Shown here: positions 59,333 through 64,000 of the stretch, piece by piece
Numbering within the stretch: position 1 is the first letter of the stretch
How the letters are laid out: each line of letters opens with the position of its first letter
Assembly (NCBI RefSeq): GCF_014652235.1
Contig: NZ_BMYK01000027.1
Location: 1 to 64,000, forward strand
Reading direction: 5' to 3'
Length of the DNA stretch: 64,000 nt
Origin: Pseudorhodoferax aquiterrae
GTDB taxonomy: Bacteria > Pseudomonadota > Gammaproteobacteria > Burkholderiales > Burkholderiaceae_C
The notes under the pieces: model-generated
Databases searched by the model: none
The model's input: only the letters and a program-made list of their open reading frames with translations
Told to the model about the DNA's origin: nothing
Program-made: the position numbers and the translations under genes

Positions 59333-61150
59333 ATGAATTCCCCCGCGGCCGAGCCGACCGACCACAAACAAAGCAATTTCCTGCGCCAGATCATCGAGAA
59401 CGACCTGGCCCAGGGCACCTATGCCAGCCGCCATTGGGGCGGCAGCCCGGGCGATGCCGCCCACCATGCCCAGGGCCCGAGCGACCCGGCCCGCGTGCGC
59501 CTGCGCTTTCCGCCCGAGCCCAACGGCTACCTGCACGTGGGCCATGCCAAGAGCATCTGCCTGAACTTCGGCTTGGCGCGCGACTACGGCGGCGTCTGTC
59601 ACCTGCGCTTCGACGACACCAACCCCGAGAAGGAAGACCAGGAGTACGTCGCCAGCATCGTGGACAGCGTGCGCTGGCTGGGCTTCAACTGGGAGTCCGG
59701 CGGCACCGCCCACCTCTACCAGGCCAGCGACTACTTCGACTTCATGTACCGCGCGGCCGAGTACCTGGTCGGGGCCGGCCACGCCTACGTGGACGAGCAG
59801 ACGCCCGAGGAAATGCGCGCCAACCGCGGCGATTTCGGCAAGCCCGGCGTGGACAGCCCGTTCCGCACGCGCACGCCGGCCGAGAACCTGGCCCGCTTCC
59901 GTGAGATGCGCGATGGCAAGCTCGCGGACGGCGCGGCCGTGCTGCGCGCCAAGATCGACATGGCCAGCCCCAACATCAACATGCGCGACCCGGCGATCTA
60001 CCGCATCCGCCGCGCCACGCACCACAACACGGGCGACCGCTGGTGCATCTACCCGATGTACACCTATGCGCACCCGATCGAGGACGCGCTGGAGCAGATC
60101 ACGCACAGCATCTGCACGCTGGAGTTCGAAGACCAGCGGCCGTTCTACGACTGGCTGCTCGAGCGCCTGGCCGAAGGCGGCCTGCTGTCGGCCCCGCCGC
60201 CGCGGCAGTACGAGTTCGCGCGGCTGAACCTGACCTACGTGATCACCAGCAAGCGCAAGCTCGCCCAGCTCGTCAACGAGCAGCGCGTGAGCGGCTGGGA
60301 CGACCCGCGCATGCCCACCATCGTCGGCCTGCGCCGGCGCGGCTACACGGCCGAAGCCATCCAGCTGTTCGCCGAACGCATCGGCGTGACCAAGAGCGAC
60401 AGCTGGATCGACTACAGCACGCTGGAAGGCGCGCTGCGCGACACGCTGGACGCCACGGCCAAGCGCGCCATGGCCGTGCTGGACCCGGTCAAGCTGGTCA
60501 TCACCAACTGGGACGCGCTGCACGGGGCCGGCACGCTGGACGCCTGCAGCGCGCCGCTCAACCCGCACGACCCCGCGCAGGGCCGGCGCCAGTTCCAGTT
60601 CGGTCGCGAACTGTGGATCGAGCGCACGGACTACGAGGAAACGCCGCCCAAGGGCTTCCACCGCCTGTACCCGCCGCAGACCGCGGCCGACGGCAGCACC
60701 AAGCCCGGCAACCGCGTGCGCCTGAAGTACGGCCATGTGGTGCAGTGCACGGGCGCCGTGCGCGATGCAGAGGGCCGCATCACCGAGGTGCATGCCGAGC
60801 TCGTGCCCGACACCAAGAGCGGCACCCCGGGCGCAGACGCAGTCAAGGTCAAGGGCGTGATCACCTGGGTCGGCGTGCACGACGCCGTGCCGGCCGAGGT
60901 GCGGCTGTACGAGCGCCTGTTCAACGACCCGCACCCGGACGCGGGCGGCAAGAACTTCCTGGACAGCCTGAATCCGGACAGCCTGCGCACCGTGCAGGCC
61001 TACCTGGAACCGTCCCTGGCCAGCGCCAGCGTGGACGACCGCTTCCAGTTCGAACGCCATGGCTACTTCGTGGCCGACCGGCGCGACCACCACCCCGACA
61101 AGCCGGTGTTCAACCGCACCACGGGCCTGAAGGACAGCTGGGGCAAGTAG
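59333..61150 (+). CDS. glnS: Glutaminyl-tRNA synthetase
   Basis: Predicted 605-residue class I synthetase. HIGH motif in RFPPEPNGYLHVGHAKSICLNFG near residue 58, CHLRFDDTNPEKEDQEYV near 97, and the KMSKR equivalent VITSKRKLAQLV near 304. The two anticodon-binding barrels fill the C-terminal third. Slightly longer than E. coli GlnRS (554) because of an N-terminal extension with SNFLRQIIENDLAQGTY. ATG 59333. Confidence 0.97.
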   Translation: MNSPAAEPTDHKQSNFLRQIIENDLAQGTYASRHWGGSPGDAAHHAQGPSDPARVRLRFPPEPNGYLHVGHAKSICLNFGLARDYGGVCHLRFDDTNPEKEDQEYVASIVDSVRWLGFNWESGGTAHLYQASDYFDFMYRAAEYLVGAGHAYVDEQTPEEMRANRGDFGKPGVDSPFRTRTPAENLARFREMRDGKLADGAAVLRAKIDMASPNINMRDPAIYRIRRATHHNTGDRWCIYPMYTYAHPIEDALEQITHSICTLEFEDQRPFYDWLLERLAEGGLLSAPPPRQYEFARLNLTYVITSKRKLAQLVNEQRVSGWDDPRMPTIVGLRRRGYTAEAIQLFAERIGVTKSDSWIDYSTLEGALRDTLDATAKRAMAVLDPVKLVITNWDALHGAGTLDACSAPLNPHDPAQGRRQFQFGRELWIERTDYEETPPKGFHRLYPPQTAADGSTKPGNRVRLKYGHVVQCTGAVRDAEGRITEVHAELVPDTKSGTPGADAVKVKGVITWVGVHDAVPAEVRLYERLFNDPHPDAGGKNFLDSLNPDSLRTVQAYLEPSLASASVDDRFQFERHGYFVADRRDHHPDKPVFNRTTGLKDSWGK

Positions 61151-61206
61151 GCCCCTCCGCCCCGCCCTACGCCGCATCACCGCCCGGCCCAGGGCTGCGA
61201 TACTCG

Positions 61207-61231
61207 TAAGAGGAACAAGAAATTCCTCTTA
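61207..61231. promoter_or_regulatory. Perfect palindrome at the start of the nickel/cobalt operon
   Basis: TAAGAGGAA (61207-61215), seven-base spacer, TTCCTCTTA (61223-61231), the last base being the A of the cbiL ATG. A possible -10 GATACT (61199-61204) puts the transcription start inside the palindrome, a classic repressor position. In RNA it would hide the only Shine-Dalgarno-like sequence (AAGAGG). A metal-responsive repressor of NikR type or similar is a guess. Confidence 0.6.
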
Positions 61232-61728
61232 TGGGTACACCACGCATGGATTCGACCAGATGGCGTGGCGGCATGGCCGCCCGCGCCGCGGCCTGCGCGC
61301 TCGCTGCCTGGGCCTGCGCGGACACGGCCTCATCGCATGCGCTGCGGCACGAGCTCCAGGTCGGCGAGGCCATCGTCGTCGCGCTGCGCTTCACCGACGG
61401 CGAGCCCTTCGCCTTCGAACGCTACGAACTGTTCCGCGGCGAGGGCAAGGAGCCCGTTCAGACCGGGCTCACCGACGGCGCGGGGCGCCTGGTGCTGCTG
61501 CCGGGCACCGGTGCCGCCGCCATGGGCTGGCGGCTGCGCGCCTATGCGGCCGACGGCCACGGCATCGAGACCGCGCTGGCCATCCCGCAGCACGACGGCG
61601 TTCCCCCCGCGGCTGCCGAGCCGCCCGCGCCAGCGCTGCCCGACTGGGGGCGCGTGGTGGCGGGCGTGTGCCTGATCCTGGGCCTGGGCCTGCTCGGTCG
61701 GCGCCTGCTGCGCCGCCCACCGCGCTGA
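61231..61728 (+). CDS. cbiL: CbiL-like accessory protein of a nickel/cobalt ECF transporter
   Basis: Predicted 165-residue protein: N-terminal signal-like segment (AARAAACALAAWACADTASS), a periplasmic domain (HALRHELQVGEAIVVALRFTDGEPFAFERYELFRGEGKEPVQTGLTD) and a C-terminal membrane helix (VVAGVCLILGLGLLGRRLLRR). This layout matches CbiL/NikL components that bring nickel or cobalt to CbiM. It directly precedes cbiM with stop and start overlapping by one base. Starts at ATG 61231, 61246 or 61273 are all possible; I report the first. Confidence 0.75.
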   Translation: MGTPRMDSTRWRGGMAARAAACALAAWACADTASSHALRHELQVGEAIVVALRFTDGEPFAFERYELFRGEGKEPVQTGLTDGAGRLVLLPGTGAAAMGWRLRAYAADGHGIETALAIPQHDGVPPAAAEPPAPALPDWGRVVAGVCLILGLGLLGRRLLRRPPR

Positions 61729-62372
61729 TGCACATCCCCGACGGTTTCCTGTCGCCCCAGACCTACCTGCCGGCCTATGCGGTGGCGGCCGTGGCCTGGT
61801 GGGCGGCCGGCCGCGGCCTGCGCGCGCGGCTGGACGAGCACCTGGTGCCGCGCCTGGCTGCGCTCACGGCCCTGGTCTACGCCATGGGCCTGGTGATGCT
61901 GCCCCTGCCCGGCGGCACCTCGGTCCATGCCGTCGGCGTGGCCCTGCTGGCCCTGCTGTTCGGGGCGCGGCTGGCCTTTCTGGGCTACAGCCTGGTGCTG
62001 CTGCTGCAGTCCCTGCTGTTCGGTGCCGGCGGCATCACGGCCCTGCCCGTCAACGCCCTGGCCATCGGCGGCGCAGGGGCACTGGTCGCGGTCGGCGTGT
62101 TCCGCGCGCTGCGCGCCTGGCACGAGGACGCCGCCGTGCTGCTGGCCACTTGGTGCGCCGTCATGGTCCCGGCCGCGCTGGTGGGGCTGGTCCTGGGCCT
62201 GCAGCCCTGGCTGGCGCAGCGCGCCGACGGCACGCCCCTGTTCTTCCCGTTCGGGCCGGCCGTGGTGCTGCCGGCCATCCTCGCGCCGCACGCCCTGCTG
62301 GGGCTGGCCGAGGGCGCGTTGACGGTGCTGGTCTGGCGCGCCGCCCGAGCGCGGCGCTGGCAGTTCACATGA
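61728..62372 (+). CDS. cbiM: ECF transporter substrate-capture protein CbiM/NikM
   Basis: Predicted 214-residue membrane protein. The mature N-terminus MHIPDGFLSP, whose first His coordinates the metal, is the CbiM/NikM signature. Six hydrophobic helices follow, with PGGTSVHAVGVALLALLFGARLAFLGYSLVLLLQSLLFGAGGITALPVNALAIGGAG in the middle. Nickel versus cobalt specificity cannot be decided. Overlaps cbiQ by ATGA. Confidence 0.93.
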   Translation: MHIPDGFLSPQTYLPAYAVAAVAWWAAGRGLRARLDEHLVPRLAALTALVYAMGLVMLPLPGGTSVHAVGVALLALLFGARLAFLGYSLVLLLQSLLFGAGGITALPVNALAIGGAGALVAVGVFRALRAWHEDAAVLLATWCAVMVPAALVGLVLGLQPWLAQRADGTPLFFPFGPAVVLPAILAPHALLGLAEGALTVLVWRAARARRWQFT

Positions 62373-62929
62373 CCCCGGCGCGCTGGTTCGCCGCCTATCT
62401 GCTGGCCGTGCTGGGCGCAGGCATGGTGCACGACGCGCGCACGCTGGCGGCCGGCCTGCTGCTGGCGCTGTGGCTGGCCGGCCCGCGGCGCTGGCCCTTG
62501 CTGCGCCGCAGCCTGCTGGCGGTGCTGGCCTTCAACCTGGCCGTGAGCAGCGGCCTGCTGCTGCAGGCACTGCTGCAAGGCCGTCCGCTGGCGCCACTGG
62601 CCGAGCCGCTGCTGGTGATGAACCTGCGCGTGCTGCTGCTGGTGCTGCTCGGCTTCGCCTTCGTGGCGCGGGTCAACGTGCTGCAGGCGCTGGCCTTCGC
62701 GCCCACGCTGCAGTTCCTGGCCACGCTGGCGGCCGGCCAGGCCCAGGTCTTCGCCCGCCTCGTGCGCGCCCACGGCCTGGCCTTTCGCAGCCGCACGGCA
62801 GGCAACGGCGGCCTGCGCGCCCGGGCCCAGCACGGCGCGGCCACGGCCGGCCACCTGCTGGACCAGGCCGTGGCCGGCGCCCAGGCCTCGGCCATGGCGG
62901 TGCGCGCGCGCGGCGGTTTCGATGATTGA
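62369..62929 (+). CDS. cbiQ: ECF transporter transmembrane coupling protein CbiQ
   Basis: Predicted 186-residue T-component with about four helices and the helical coupling segment near the end (RLVRAHGLAFRSRTAGNGG, then AQASAMAVRARGGF). The Ala-Arg-Gly type motif that contacts the ATPase is AVRARGG. It is shorter than most CbiQ (about 220-260), having lost part of the N-terminal region. Overlaps cbiO by 8 bp. Confidence 0.88.
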   Translation: MTPARWFAAYLLAVLGAGMVHDARTLAAGLLLALWLAGPRRWPLLRRSLLAVLAFNLAVSSGLLLQALLQGRPLAPLAEPLLVMNLRVLLLVLLGFAFVARVNVLQALAFAPTLQFLATLAAGQAQVFARLVRAHGLAFRSRTAGNGGLRARAQHGAATAGHLLDQAVAGAQASAMAVRARGGFDD

Positions 62930-63632
62930 GCTGGAGGGCGTGGCCTTCGGCTGGCCCGACGCACCGCCCCTCTGGTCGGGCCTGTCGCTGCGCATCGCCG
63001 CGGGCGAGAAGCTCGTGCTGCTGGGCGCCAACGGCGGTGGCAAGTCCACGCTGCTGCAGCTGCTCGACGCACTGGTCTTCCCCCGCGCGGGCAGCTACCG
63101 CTACGCGGGCGAGACCGTGACGCCGGCGCGCGCACGCCGCACCGATTGGGCCCGGCGCTTCCGCCGCGAAGTGGGCCTGCTGTTCCAGCATCCCGAGACC
63201 ATGCTCTTCAACCCCACGGTGCGCGACGAGATCGGCTACGGCCCACGCCGCCTGGGGCTGGCCGATGCCGAAGCGCGCATCGCCGACTGGGCGGCCAGGC
63301 TGCGCATCGCCCACCTGCTGGACAAACCGCCCTTCCTGCTCTCGGGCGGCGAGAAGCAACGCCTGGCGCTGGCCTGCGTGCTCGTCATGGAGCCGCGCCT
63401 GCTGCTGCTGGACGAGCCGCTGGCCCACCTGGATCCGCGCACGGCGCGCTGGCTGCTTGACTGGCTGGCGCAGAGCCCGGCCACCGTGATCACGAGCACG
63501 CACCAGCTGGCCAGCGCACCGCAGCTGGGCCGGCGCGCGCTGGTGCTGGCCGGTGGCGGGCTGGCTTACGACGGGCCGCTGGATGAGGCACTGGCAGACA
63601 CCGCCCTGCTGGCACGCGCCGACCTCGCCTGA
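62922..63632 (+). CDS. cbiO: ECF transporter ATPase CbiO
   Basis: Predicted 236-residue ATP-binding protein. Walker A LLGANGGGKSTLLQL near residue 34, Q-loop GLLFQHPETMLFNPTVRDEIGYGPRR near 86 (the FQxP type of CbiO), signature LLSGGEKQRLALA near 142, Walker B LLLLDEPLAHLD near 162 and H-loop TSTHQL near 190. Last gene of the transporter operon. Confidence 0.95.
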   Translation: MIELEGVAFGWPDAPPLWSGLSLRIAAGEKLVLLGANGGGKSTLLQLLDALVFPRAGSYRYAGETVTPARARRTDWARRFRREVGLLFQHPETMLFNPTVRDEIGYGPRRLGLADAEARIADWAARLRIAHLLDKPPFLLSGGEKQRLALACVLVMEPRLLLLDEPLAHLDPRTARWLLDWLAQSPATVITSTHQLASAPQLGRRALVLAGGGLAYDGPLDEALADTALLARADLA

Positions 63633-63667
63633 ACTGCTGTCATCGGCATTTCACACGGCCGCGAACA

Positions 63668-64000
63668 ATGGCAGCTTCCGTGCGCTTTGGCGCCGGAGCC
63701 CCTGCCGTGACGCCACCACGCCTCTTCCTGCAACTGCCCGCGGCCCTGCGCCAGGCCGTGGTCACCCTGCTGCTGGTGACCGTGCCGCTGTACGGCCTGG
63801 GCAGCGCGCTGGTGCGCATCCTCGGCCCCGACCACCGGCACGAAGCCCAGGCCGACATCGCTCCGGGCGGCGGCTGGGCCGCGCTGGTCGGCCGCCAGCT
63901 GCAAGCCCTGGTCGGCCCGCAGACCGCACGGCTGATCGACACCCTGCGCCTGCAGGCCAAACTGCGGCCCGGTGCAAGCGGCCATGCCCACGGCGCGGGC
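63668..64000 (+). CDS. N-terminal part of a membrane protein cut by the window edge
   Basis: An open frame of 111 codons with no stop before the end of the window. It has a hydrophobic helix (QAVVTLLLVTVPLYGLGSALVRIL) and, near the cut, GHAHGAG. Starts: ATG 63668, or GTG 63707, which has GGAG eight bases upstream and looks better. It follows cbiO by 35-75 bp, so it may belong to the operon. Family not recognised. Confidence 0.5.
   Translation, partial: MAASVRFGAGAPAVTPPRLFLQLPAALRQAVVTLLLVTVPLYGLGSALVRILGPDHRHEAQADIAPGGGWAALVGRQLQALVGPQTARLIDTLRLQAKLRPGASGHAHGAG

Noticed and set aside
61151-61230. Cobalamin or Ni/Co riboswitch before the cbi operon
   Set aside because: Only 80 bp separate glnS from cbiL, too short for either, and no B12-box is seen; a palindrome is present instead.

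Overview
This is a 64 kb stretch of very GC-rich (about 70%) bacterial chromosome. It comes from a betaproteobacterium of the order Burkholderiales, most probably family Comamonadaceae (Acidovorax/Variovorax relatives). The evidence is the order gyrA-serC-pheA-tyrA-aroA/cmk-rpsA-ihfB-lapA-lapB-rfaE1-hldD, the fused aroA-cmk gene, a tmRNA with proteolysis tag ANDERFALAA, and the Bug (TctC) and TRAP type solute-binding proteins. No rRNA, tRNA, CRISPR array, transposase or integrase was seen.

Region by region. 0-5.9 kb is the nitrogen-control block: xth, then on the minus strand glnA, a small DUF4124 protein, ntrB and ntrC; glnA has a near-perfect sigma-54 promoter and an NtrC enhancer site. 5.85-10.4 kb is a tightly overlapping five-gene minus-strand operon (beta-propeller protein, atypical polysaccharide deacetylase, sterol-desaturase-like hydroxylase, EI24/CysZ-like membrane protein, CinA/MoaB-like protein). 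10.4-14.1 kb holds an O-antigen ligase and a glycosyltransferase of visibly lower GC, bracketed by remnants of a second copy of rsuA, next to the intact rsuA. 14.3-28.8 kb is accessory metabolism and stress: two alpha/beta hydrolases, an SMP-30-like propeller, a STAND-type regulator with a degenerate old-yellow-enzyme relative, a Bug protein, an AraC regulator facing an AhpD-like gene, an amidotransferase, a MOSC protein, catalase and a BrkB-family protein. 28.8-34.1 kb is a signalling cluster of four response regulators and one soluble hybrid kinase, with shared operator-like sequences.

34.4-51.2 kb is core genome: ssrA, gph, ubiG, an OmpA-family lipoprotein-like porin, gyrA, the serine/aromatic amino acid operon ending in aroA-cmk, rpsA with its promoter inside cmk, ihfB, lapAB and the two heptose genes rfaE1 and hldD, then a ComEA-like protein. 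51.2-58.4 kb is a probable catabolic locus: a fused 5-oxoprolinase/hydantoinase, a TRAP transporter (P, Q, M) and an Asp/Glu/hydantoin-type racemase. 58.4-64 kb has crcB, a small Tyr/Pro/His-rich secreted protein, glnS, an ECF-type nickel/cobalt transporter operon (cbiL-M-Q-O) behind a perfect palindrome, and the start of one more membrane protein cut by the window edge.

The most unusual signals are: (i) the rsuA remnants on both sides of the LPS gene pair; (ii) a 17-bp element CCAGATGTCATCTGACA found twice in the signalling cluster; (iii) a tandem decamer related to CTTAACAAGC upstream of both the degenerate OYE gene and one LuxR-type regulator 8 kb away; (iv) the five-gene overlapping envelope-like operon with a non-canonical deacetylase. 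Start codons were chosen by Shine-Dalgarno fit and family length; all functions are read from sequence alone.
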